64,000 nt of DNA from Mycolicibacter engbaekii. Lineage in GTDB: Bacteria; Actinomycetota; Actinomycetes; Mycobacteriales; Mycobacteriaceae. The stretch is from contig NZ_LQOT01000024.1 of NCBI RefSeq assembly GCF_002101585.1, positions 153,953-217,952 of the forward strand, written 5' to 3'. The number at the start of each line of letters is the position of its first letter. Positions within the stretch are counted from its first letter, which is position 1. Under the pieces are notes generated by a model. The model was not told where the DNA came from and ran no database searches. It saw nothing but the letters and a program-made list of their open reading frames with translations. Below are positions 57,245 to 64,000 of this stretch, in pieces. The position numbers and the translations under genes were made by a program.

Positions 57245-58153
57245 TCAGGGGCGCATCGCCGCAGGCAGGTCGTCCACCCACTGGTGTCCCCAGTAGCTGT
57301 CTGCCGTGATTTCTTCGGCGGTGTAGTAGTTGTCGTCGACCCGCATGCCGTCGGTGCCGAACTCGATGTCCCAATCCCCGGGTGCACGGACGTAGAACGA
57401 CACCATCTTGTCGTTGGTGTGCCGACCCAGTGTGGAAGACAGCTGGAAGCCGTCCTTGGCGACGCGGTCAAGCGCCTGGCCGACGCTGTCGAGGCTGTCG
57501 ACTTCGACCATGAGGTGGATCAGCCCGGGATCGCGCAGCGTCGCTGCGGGGCACAGCGCCAGGCTGTGATGACGCTCGTTGACACCGAGGAAGCGCACGC
57601 GTACCGGTCCGAACTCCGGCGGGACGGGCACCCGGAAGGCGCCGCGTGACCGGAACCCCAAAACCTCGGTGTAGAACTGAGCTGAGCCCTCGACGTCGAG
57701 GGCGGGCAGCACCACATGTCCGAGGCCCTGGTCGCCCGTCACGAATCGTGCGCCGAACGGCGTGATGATCGGGCTGTGATCGAGTACCGGTCCGTGAAAG
57801 ACTTCCAGCGAAGTGCCGGCCGGGTCTTCGAATGCGATGACCGCTTCGACACGGCGGGCGTCTGCTTCGGCCAGTGACAGTTGCCTGTACGGGACGCCGG
57901 CGGCCTCGAGCGTCTGCGCGAGCGTCTGCAGTTCTGCATGGTCACGCACTTCCCAGCCGACGGTCACGATCTTGTCGGTTTCGCCCGGGGACACTACGAC
58001 CCGGGCGGCGCGTTCGTCCATCCGCAGGTACAGCGAATCCGGATCGGGTCCGCTGCCCTGGGCGAAACCCAGCACGCCGAAGGCGAAGTGGCGCCACTTC
58101 TCGATGTCGGTGGCTTGTACCGTCACGTAACCGAGGCTCTTGATCGGGCTCAC
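57245..58153 (-). CDS. hsaC: extradiol ring-cleavage dioxygenase, HsaC-like
   Basis: 302 residues of the type I extradiol (BphC/HsaC) family, a pair of vicinal-oxygen-chelate domains. Fe(II) ligands His146 (GLGHVVLP), His213 (LIHLMVEV) and Glu264 (WDIEFGTD) are present, with His195, His245 and Tyr254 at the usual active-site positions. HsaC performs meta-cleavage of the 3,4-dihydroxy-9,10-secosteroid catechol. GTG start, 10 nt after the HsaA-like stop, so hydroxylase and ring-cleavage enzyme are one operon. The exact catechol is inferred from context. Confidence 0.88.
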   Translation of the reverse strand: MSPIKSLGYVTVQATDIEKWRHFAFGVLGFAQGSGPDPDSLYLRMDERAARVVVSPGETDKIVTVGWEVRDHAELQTLAQTLEAAGVPYRQLSLAEADARRVEAVIAFEDPAGTSLEVFHGPVLDHSPIITPFGARFVTGDQGLGHVVLPALDVEGSAQFYTEVLGFRSRGAFRVPVPPEFGPVRVRFLGVNERHHSLALCPAATLRDPGLIHLMVEVDSLDSVGQALDRVAKDGFQLSSTLGRHTNDKMVSFYVRAPGDWDIEFGTDGMRVDDNYYTAEEITADSYWGHQWVDDLPAAMRP

Positions 58154-58163
58154 AGGTCGGCCC

Positions 58164-59345
58164 CTAGATCATCGCCCGCAGGGGGCCCTGCGGGTCCACG
58201 CCGAGCGAGCTCAGCGCCGAGGCGTGATAGACCGTTCCCGGGGCGTGGATGGCATGCACCTGTCCGACGTGAACGTCACGCCAGTATCGCTGCAGTGGCT
58301 TGTCCATCCGCGTCGCGTTGCCGCCACACCGGGCGAACAGTTCGTCGACCGCGGAGACGGCACGCCATACCGCGCGAATCTGCGTGCGGCGCCCGGCCGC
58401 TCGATCCTCGAACGAGACCTCCTTGCCGGCGTCGACCATGTCATAGATCCGGTCGGCGTTGGCCAGGAGTTCCTGGCGAGCGGCGTTGATGTCGGCGGCG
58501 GCTTCGCCGATCGCGAACATCACGTAGGGGTCGTCTTTGATCGCCACACCGCTGGAGTTGACCCGCGAGCGCTGGTAGTCCAGCGCGGCGGCCAACGCAC
58601 CCTCGGCGATGCCGATCGTCGCCGAAGAGATGCCGAGCGGGAACATCGTCGACCACGGCATCAAATAGAGCGGCTCGGTCATCCCGGCCTCGCGTTGGGC
58701 GGTGCCGTCCATTACTTCCAGTGCGTTCATCGTGCGGTAGGTCGGCACGAAGGCATCGGAGACGATGACGTCCTTGGAGCCGGTGCCTCGCAATCCCACG
58801 ACGTCCCAGGAATCCTCGACGATCTGGTAGTCCTTGCGCGGCAGGATCATGTGCAGCATCTGCGGGGGCATCAACGGCTTGCCCTCGGAATCACCGATCA
58901 TGGCGCCCAGAATGATCCAGTCACAGTGGTCGGTGCCGGAACTGAACTGCCAACGGCCGTTGAAGAGGTAACCACCGTCAACCGGCCTGGCGACACCTTG
59001 TGGAGCGTAGGGCGAAGCCACCCAGGTGTCGACGTCGTCGGCCCAGATCTCGTCGCCGACGCGAGGATCGGCGTAGGCGAGCTGGTAGGGGTGAACGCCG
59101 ACCACACCGTTGATCCACCCCGCGGACGGATCCAGCGCGGCGGTCGCCATCACCGTTTCGGCGAACTCACGTGGGTGCACCTCCAGCCCGCCGTGCTTCT
59201 TCGACTGCAACAGCCGAATGCTGCCGATCTCCTTCATCGACTTGACTGTGTTGTCGGTCAGCTTGCCGATCTTCTCGGCTTCTTCGGCTTGCCCGCGCAG
59301 CTGGTCGGCCAGCTCCGCGACGCGGTCGATCACCCGTTTAGTCAT
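58164..59345 (-). CDS. hsaA: flavin-dependent monooxygenase, HsaA-like
   Basis: 393 residues (HsaA is 394) of the acyl-CoA-dehydrogenase-fold hydroxylases. SIRLLQSKKHGGLEVHPREF near the start, WQFSSGTDHCDWIILGA in the flavin-binding strand region, SWDVVGLRGTGSKDV and the C-terminal CGGNATRMDKPLQRYWRD. Together with a flavin reductase (candidate: 32286-32822) it would hydroxylate the phenolic A-ring of 3-HSA at C4 to a catechol. ATG at 59345. Operon hsaA-hsaC on the minus strand downstream of kshB. Confidence 0.88.
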   Translation of the reverse strand: MTKRVIDRVAELADQLRGQAEEAEKIGKLTDNTVKSMKEIGSIRLLQSKKHGGLEVHPREFAETVMATAALDPSAGWINGVVGVHPYQLAYADPRVGDEIWADDVDTWVASPYAPQGVARPVDGGYLFNGRWQFSSGTDHCDWIILGAMIGDSEGKPLMPPQMLHMILPRKDYQIVEDSWDVVGLRGTGSKDVIVSDAFVPTYRTMNALEVMDGTAQREAGMTEPLYLMPWSTMFPLGISSATIGIAEGALAAALDYQRSRVNSSGVAIKDDPYVMFAIGEAAADINAARQELLANADRIYDMVDAGKEVSFEDRAAGRRTQIRAVWRAVSAVDELFARCGGNATRMDKPLQRYWRDVHVGQVHAIHAPGTVYHASALSSLGVDPQGPLRAMI

Positions 59346-59420
59346 GGCACGATGGTGGACGCGGCGAGTCCGCGGTTGCCGGCCTCGTCCCGGTGAGCGG
59401 ACGACATTCAGGCGTCGACA

Positions 59421-60491
59421 TCAAAACTCGACTGTCAGCCTGCTCGACAGCGGGCGTGCCTGGCAGGCCAGGAACAACCCCTCGGCGATGTCTTCTGGTT
59501 CGAGGATCGCGGCATTGCCCAAATCGACCTGCCCGTCGAGCACCGTTGCCGCACACGAGCCGCAGTTGCCCTCCCGGCAGGAGAACGGAACGTCAATCCC
59601 CTGGGTGAGCATCACGTCAACCAGGTTGCGGGACTTGGGCCAGCAGAGGTGATGGGTCTGCCCGTCGATGCTGACCTCCGCGTCGGCCGCCTCCGAGTCG
59701 CCGGCGATGTTTTCGATCGGGACTTCGGCAAAGGGATCACCGGTGAGCGACTGGAACACTTCGAGGTGGATGTTGCCGCGTGGCACGCCGGCCTCGCCCA
59801 ACGCCTCTTTCACCGCAGCCATAAACGGCTCGGGGCCGCATACGAAGGACTGGTAGCTGGTGAACAACCGGGCGAAGCCGCCCAACTGGGCGCGCGTAGG
59901 CAGACCCTGGATCGACTCGAGCCAGTGCAGAACTGTGAGCCGACCAGCGTACCGCGCGGCCAGGTCTCGCAACTCGGCGGCGAAGATGACCGAACGCTCG
60001 TCACGGTTGGCGTAGCACAGCACCACCCGTCCGGTGCCCGCAGCCAGCGCCGACTTGAGAATCGACATCACCGGCGTGACCCCGCTGCCTGCTGCCCATA
60101 ACAGAAAGTCCGCGTCCAGGTCCGCGGGTGTGAACTGCCCTGACGGCGGGAGGGCATCGATCGTGTCGCCAACGGAAACGTTGTCGCACAGCCAGTTCGA
60201 CACATAGCCGCCGTTCGTCCGCTTGACGGTGACCTTGTGCGCATCATCGGTGTGCGGAGAACTTGCCAGCGAGTAGCAGCGGGCGGCCGACCCGGTCAGG
60301 TCGCTTGGTACGCGCATCGTCAGGAACTGTCCCGGCCGGTAGTCGAATCGGGCGCGGTGCTCGTCGGGAATCGCCAGCACCACCGACTTCGCGTCGTGGC
60401 TCTCCTCGATGACGGCTGTGACGGTCAGTGCTACGCCGCGTGTGCCGCCCCCGGCTCGTTCGGCAGATTCTGCATCGGTCATGGCCGACAT
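59421..60491 (-). CDS. kshB: ferredoxin reductase of 3-ketosteroid 9alpha-hydroxylase, KshB
   Basis: 356 residues. FAD-binding RPGQFLTMR (52-60) and RCYSLAS (71-77), NAD-binding AAGSGVTPVMS, and a C-terminal plant-type 2Fe-2S domain with Cys305, Cys310, Cys313 and Cys343 (C-x4-C-x2-C-x29-C). This is the KshB/HmpA (Rv3571) architecture that passes electrons from NADH to KshA (37163-38335). ATG at 60491 or 60482; neither has a clear ribosome-binding site. Followed by hsaA after 75 nt; divergent from the second BVMO gene. Confidence 0.92.
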   Translation of the reverse strand: MSAMTDAESAERAGGGTRGVALTVTAVIEESHDAKSVVLAIPDEHRARFDYRPGQFLTMRVPSDLTGSAARCYSLASSPHTDDAHKVTVKRTNGGYVSNWLCDNVSVGDTIDALPPSGQFTPADLDADFLLWAAGSGVTPVMSILKSALAAGTGRVVLCYANRDERSVIFAAELRDLAARYAGRLTVLHWLESIQGLPTRAQLGGFARLFTSYQSFVCGPEPFMAAVKEALGEAGVPRGNIHLEVFQSLTGDPFAEVPIENIAGDSEAADAEVSIDGQTHHLCWPKSRNLVDVMLTQGIDVPFSCREGNCGSCAATVLDGQVDLGNAAILEPEDIAEGLFLACQARPLSSRLTVEF

Positions 60492-60534
60492 TGTGAGGGA
60501 GCGCGCGACTTCCGCCGGATGCCTCACCGGTGGC

Positions 60535-60550
60535 CGGGAGAAATTTCCCG
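60535..60550. promoter_or_regulatory. inverted repeat in kshB/BVMO gap
   Basis: CGGGA and TCCCG around 6 nt (GAAATT), AT-rich centre, in the 111-bp divergent gap, 44 bp from the kshB start. Short arms; possible operator for the two divergent units. Confidence 0.35.
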
Positions 60551-60602
60551 ATGCCCGTTGACCGGGAAGTGTCGGCGCCGGAACGCTCGGTGACTGCCTA
60601 CG

Positions 60603-62225
60603 GTGGCCGCCGTGAACAGCGCGACCGAAAGCAATGTCGACGTCATCGTGGTGGGTGCCGGGTTCGGTGGCCTGTATGCCCTGCACAAGTTCCGGCAACA
60701 GGGGCTGTCGGTGCGCGTCTTCGAAGCGGCACCCGAGGTCGGCGGAACCTGGTACTTCAATCGGTATCCGGGAGCGCGCTGCGACGTCGAGAGCCTGGAC
60801 TACTGCTACTCGTTCTCCGACGAGCTGCAGCAGGAGTGGACCTGGACAGAGAAGTACGCCACCCAGTCCGAGATCCTCGACTACATCAACTGGGTCGCCG
60901 ACAAGCTGGATCTGCGGCAGGGGATCACCTTCAACGCCAGGGTGGTATCGGCTGTTCTCGACGAGGACACGATGCGATGGACGATCGCGACCGACACCGG
61001 AGAAACCGTCGACGCGCGCTTCGTGGTGATGGCCACCGGGCCGCTGTCCTCACCGTTGACTCCGGACATCCCGGGGCTGCAGACCTTCGGCGGCGAGATC
61101 TATCACACCGCGCACTGGCCGCACGAAGACGTGGATTTCACCGGAAAGCGGGTCGGCGTCATCGGGACCGGTTCTTCTGGTGTGCAATCGATTCCGATCA
61201 TCGCCGAGCAGGCCGCACAGCTGGTCGTCTTCCAGCGCAGCCCGAACTACAGCGTGCCCGCGGGCAACCGTCCGTTGACCGCCGAGGAGATCGCTCACGC
61301 CAAGGCCACCTACGACGAACGGCGCCAGATGTCCTGGCGCAGTGGCGGTGGGTCGCCGCATGTGCCACATCCGAAGCTGACCATGCAGGCCACGCCCGAA
61401 GAGCGTCGTGCGGCCTTCGAGGAACGCTGGCAGCTGGGTGGGGTGTTGTTCTCCAAGACCTTCGCTGACCAGATGATCGACATCGAGGCCAACGAGGAGG
61501 CCCGAAAGTTCTACGAAGGCAAGATTCGCGCCGTGATCGATGACCCCGAAGTCGCCGACCTGCTGATCCCCAAGGACCATCCGATCGGCACGAAGCGAAT
61601 CTGCACCGACACCAACTATTTCCAAACCTTCAATCGCCCCAACGTCACATTGGTCAGTGTTCGCAGGACCCCGATCGAGGCGATCGACGAATCGGGCATC
61701 GCGACGTCGGAGATGCACTACGACCTCGACGCCATCGTCCTGGCGACCGGTTTCGACGCCATGACCGGCACACTGGCCAAGATCGATATCGTCGGTCGGG
61801 GCGGTCAGAAGCTGGCCGATGATTGGTCACATGGTCCTCGCACCTACCTCGGGCTCGGTGTCGACGGATTTCCCAATCTGTTCTTGGTATCCGGTCCCGG
61901 CGCACCGGCAGTGCTGGCCAATATGGTGCTGCACGCCGAGGCGCACATCCAGTGGATCTCCGCGGCCATCGCCTATCTGGACCAGCATGGCTACGCGGCG
62001 ATCGAGGCCACCCCCGGTGCCGTCGACGCCTGGGTTGCGGAATGCAATCGCCTGGCCGATGCCACCCTCTTCCCCAAGGCGAACTCTTGGTATGTGGGGG
62101 CCAACGTGCCCGGAAAGCCCCGCGTGTTCATGCTCTTCATCGGCGGCTTCGCCACCTACCTCGATATCTGCACCGAGGTCGCCGACGCGGGGTACAAGGG
62201 GTTCACCCTGATCAAGGCATCCTGA
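60603..62225 (+). CDS. Baeyer-Villiger monooxygenase
   Basis: 540 residues (537 from the GTG at 60612; no ribosome-binding site decides). FAD motif GAGFGG (18-23), VGGTWYFNRYPGARCD (46-61) with the conserved Asp61, BVMO fingerprint FGGEIYHTAHW (162-172), NADP motif GTGSSGVQS (188-196). This is the steroid/cyclohexanone monooxygenase-type layout; a member of the same group in Rhodococcus converts progesterone to testosterone acetate. Its stop overlaps the following SDR gene (TGATG). The ketone substrate is not decided by sequence. Confidence 0.92.
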   Translation: MAAVNSATESNVDVIVVGAGFGGLYALHKFRQQGLSVRVFEAAPEVGGTWYFNRYPGARCDVESLDYCYSFSDELQQEWTWTEKYATQSEILDYINWVADKLDLRQGITFNARVVSAVLDEDTMRWTIATDTGETVDARFVVMATGPLSSPLTPDIPGLQTFGGEIYHTAHWPHEDVDFTGKRVGVIGTGSSGVQSIPIIAEQAAQLVVFQRSPNYSVPAGNRPLTAEEIAHAKATYDERRQMSWRSGGGSPHVPHPKLTMQATPEERRAAFEERWQLGGVLFSKTFADQMIDIEANEEARKFYEGKIRAVIDDPEVADLLIPKDHPIGTKRICTDTNYFQTFNRPNVTLVSVRRTPIEAIDESGIATSEMHYDLDAIVLATGFDAMTGTLAKIDIVGRGGQKLADDWSHGPRTYLGLGVDGFPNLFLVSGPGAPAVLANMVLHAEAHIQWISAAIAYLDQHGYAAIEATPGAVDAWVAECNRLADATLFPKANSWYVGANVPGKPRVFMLFIGGFATYLDICTEVADAGYKGFTLIKAS

Positions 62226-63022
62226 TGCCGAACCTCGCCGGCAAAGTCGCCGTGGTCACCGGCGCTGCGCGCGGTACGGGGCGTGCGCACTGTGAGCAGC
62301 TGGCGCAGGCCGGTGCAGACATCATCGCCATTGACCGATCCAGCGCGGCAGACGATCTGTCGACCATGGCGACGGTACTGGCCGACAAGGACCGCAGATG
62401 CTTTACCGCCATCGCCGACGTCCGGGATCTCTGTTCGGTGTCGGTCGCCGTCGGTGCGGGCGTGAAAGCGCTGGGCGGCCTGGACATCGTGATCGCCAAT
62501 GCCGGAGTCCACGCTCCCGGAGCTCCGGTGTGGGAACTGCCCGGCGAGGTCTGGCAGGACGCGCTCGACATCAACCTCACCGGCGTGTGGCATACCGTCA
62601 AGGCTGCCGCACCACACCTGCTGCCGGGCGCCTCGATCGTGATCATCAATTCCACCAGCGGAATTCGCGGCCCTGGCGATACGGCGCACTACACTGCCAG
62701 CAAGCATGCCGCGGTAGGTCTGGCCCGCGCACTCGCCAACGAACTGGGACCGCGCGGGATCCGGGTGAACACCGTGCACCCCGGAGCGGTGGCCACGCCC
62801 ATGGTCCGCAACGAAGCGACCTACCGACGACTCTGCCCTGATCTCGACATTCCGACCGAAGCGGACGCGATCAAAGTTCTCGCGGCACGCAATCTCCTGG
62901 GTGTGCCGTGGGTGCAGCCGCACGACGTCGCCAACGCCTCGGTGTTCCTGGCTTCCGACAACGCCCGCTACATCACCGGAGCCCAACTGGTGGTCGATGC
63001 CGGATTGACCCAGAAATCATGA
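62225..63022 (+). CDS. mycofactocin-coupled-type SDR
   Basis: 265 residues with VTGAARGTGRAH (11-22), Ser143, Tyr156 and Lys160. Its C-terminal VPWVQPHDVANASVFLASDN and YITGAQLVVDAGLTQK match the SDR group that carries a tightly bound NAD recycled by mycofactocin in mycobacteria. ATG shares bases with the BVMO stop, and its own stop overlaps the next SDR start. Likely oxidises a hydroxyl group of the substrate; the cofactor dependence is inferred from family. Confidence 0.87.
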   Translation: MPNLAGKVAVVTGAARGTGRAHCEQLAQAGADIIAIDRSSAADDLSTMATVLADKDRRCFTAIADVRDLCSVSVAVGAGVKALGGLDIVIANAGVHAPGAPVWELPGEVWQDALDINLTGVWHTVKAAAPHLLPGASIVIINSTSGIRGPGDTAHYTASKHAAVGLARALANELGPRGIRVNTVHPGAVATPMVRNEATYRRLCPDLDIPTEADAIKVLAARNLLGVPWVQPHDVANASVFLASDNARYITGAQLVVDAGLTQKS

Positions 63023-63864
63023 GCATTCCTCGGCTGGCGGGAAAGGTCGCGCTGATCACCGGCGCGGCACGTGGAATCGGGCGCGCGCAGGCGGTGCGCT
63101 TTGCTCAGGAGGGCGCTGAGATCATCGGTGTCGATCTGTGTGGTCCGGTGGATACGGTCCGGGTACCGCACGCGACTCTCGACGATCTTGCGGAGACCGC
63201 CCGGCAGGTAGGCGCTGTTGGTGGCAGGATGACATCGGCGGTCGCCGATGTACGCGACAAAGCGGCGCTGTGTGCAGCCGTCGGCCAGGCGGTCAGTCAA
63301 CACGGGGGACTCGATATCGTGTGCGCCACAGCGGGAATCACCTCCCGTGGTCCTGCGGTCGAACTGTCGGAAGAGACCTGGCGCACGATGCTGGACGTCA
63401 ATCTCACCGGGGTATTCCACACCTGTCAGGTGAGCGCACCTCACCTGATCGCCCGCGGGGGCGGTGCAATGGTTCTGGTGAGCTCCATCGCGGGCCTGCG
63501 AGGATTGGCGGGCGTCGCCCATTACAGCGCTGCCAAACACGGCGTGGTCGGGCTGATGCGCAGTCTCGCCAATGAACTGGCCCCGCACCGCGTTCGGGTC
63601 AACACGATCCATCCGACGAATGTCGACACTCCGCTCATTCAGAACGACTCCGTGCGGTGCGCCTTTCGCCCCGACCTGCAACATCCGCCAACGCGAAGTG
63701 AGTTCGCCGACGCGGCCAAGGCGATGAACATGCTCGACGTCCCGTGGGTGCAGCCGGTGGACGTGGCCAACGCGTCTCTGTTCCTGGTGTCTGACGAGGC
63801 CCGTTACATCACGGCCGTCGCCCTTCCGGTGGATGCCGGGGCCACCCAGCGACAGGGGAGATGA
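63019..63864 (+). CDS. mycofactocin-coupled-type SDR
   Basis: 281 residues. ITGAARGIGRAQ (13-24), Tyr169 and Lys173 (YSAAK), and the same C-terminal VPWVQPVDVANASLFLVSDE and YITAVALPVDAGATQ as the preceding gene. The NNAG block is CATAG. It is ~16 residues longer than its neighbour because of an insertion (DTVRVPHATLDDLAETARQV, 45-64), which is the typical insertion of this SDR group. ATGA overlap with the upstream SDR. A tandem pair with likely different alcohol specificity. Confidence 0.87.
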   Translation: MSIPRLAGKVALITGAARGIGRAQAVRFAQEGAEIIGVDLCGPVDTVRVPHATLDDLAETARQVGAVGGRMTSAVADVRDKAALCAAVGQAVSQHGGLDIVCATAGITSRGPAVELSEETWRTMLDVNLTGVFHTCQVSAPHLIARGGGAMVLVSSIAGLRGLAGVAHYSAAKHGVVGLMRSLANELAPHRVRVNTIHPTNVDTPLIQNDSVRCAFRPDLQHPPTRSEFADAAKAMNMLDVPWVQPVDVANASLFLVSDEARYITAVALPVDAGATQRQGR

Positions 63865-63976
63865 AGACCTCCGGTGAACAGACGATGGCGTCCCGTCCGC
63901 CGGCGGATCGGCAAACAGTGCAGCGAGTTTTCCGGGCTGGGTTCAGTCCGGCTGGTTTTCGAATAGAGGAGCGTTC

Positions 63977-64000
63977 ATGGCTGCCAAGGCCTCAGTCGCG
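63977..64000 (+). CDS. start of a gene cut by the window edge
   Basis: ATG at 63977 with an AGAGGA ribosome-binding site at 63965-63970; only MAAKASVA is visible before the window ends. It lies 112 nt after the last SDR. Nothing can be said on function. Confidence 0.5.

Noticed and set aside
57097..57309. 70-residue plus-strand frame in the gap behind the IclR gene
   Set aside because: Low-complexity frame overlapping the HsaC-like gene end; the minus strand gives better peptide segments.

Overview
The window is high-GC actinobacterial DNA that can be placed in the Mycobacteriaceae from its gene content: a dosR-dosS pair next to an Acg-type nitroreductase, the comF-hpf-secA1 block followed by genes matching the Rv3235 / tgs / ppk2 neighbourhood, a complete mce operon with Mce-associated genes, and a mycobacterial steroid-catabolism gene set. 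The species cannot be named from the sequence alone. The gene density and lack of insertion sequences suggest an ordinary chromosomal segment of an environmental mycobacterium.

Layout. 0-0.75 kb: 3' end of a gene made of 14-residue repeats. 0.9-4.3 kb: hypoxia/NO two-component system (dosR-dosS, minus strand) with an Acg-like nitroreductase converging on it. 4.5-5.3 kb: an SDR. 5.25-9.06 kb (minus): a translationally coupled operon of quinol NO reductase (norB), a membrane protein with a four-cysteine motif, and an SPFH/stomatin protein. 9.2-17.3 kb (plus apart from one gene): CMD-family protein, comF, hpf, secA1, an Rv3235-like protein (minus), a WS/DGAT-like acyltransferase and a ppk2 kinase. 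17.3-30.1 kb: a yrbEA-yrbEB-mceA-F operon with tightly coupled genes, small secreted proteins on both sides, an MmpS-like protein and two Mce-associated membrane proteins.

30.1-63.9 kb is a catabolic island that I read as a second steroid-type ring-degradation cluster. It holds three KstD-family FAD dehydrogenases, KshA and KshB (9alpha-hydroxylase), an HsaA-like hydroxylase with a candidate flavin reductase partner, an HsaC-like extradiol dioxygenase, a side-chain/beta-oxidation operon (FadD, Zn-ADH, ALDH, crotonase-fold enzyme, two FadE subunits, NTF2-fold protein, SDR, esterase), two Baeyer-Villiger monooxygenases (BVMOs), an OYE-type reductase, two HSL-type esterases, several SDRs (two of mycofactocin-coupled type), two Dabb-type proteins, and PadR and IclR regulators. 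From memory the content resembles the second 'C-19+' steroid cluster of M. smegmatis, here next to an mce operon that could import the substrate. No HsaD-type C-C hydrolase, HsaE-G, or mceG ATPase lies in the window, so these must be supplied from elsewhere or the pathway differs. The BVMO + esterase + SDR combination suggests removal of a C17 acetyl-type side chain (pregnane) or another ketone as one entry route; the FadD/FadE/ALDH set suggests carboxylated side chains. The true substrate is not determined by the sequence.

Regulatory DNA stands out in several divergent gaps: an AT-rich 12-bp-arm inverted repeat before the IclR gene, an 8-bp-arm repeat between fadD and a BVMO gene, a perfect 15-bp palindrome between two secreted-protein genes, DosR-box-like sites near the nitroreductase, dosR and norB, and a 14-bp-arm hairpin terminator between the kshA and fadD operons. 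No tRNA, rRNA, CRISPR array or intact insertion sequence was recognised.
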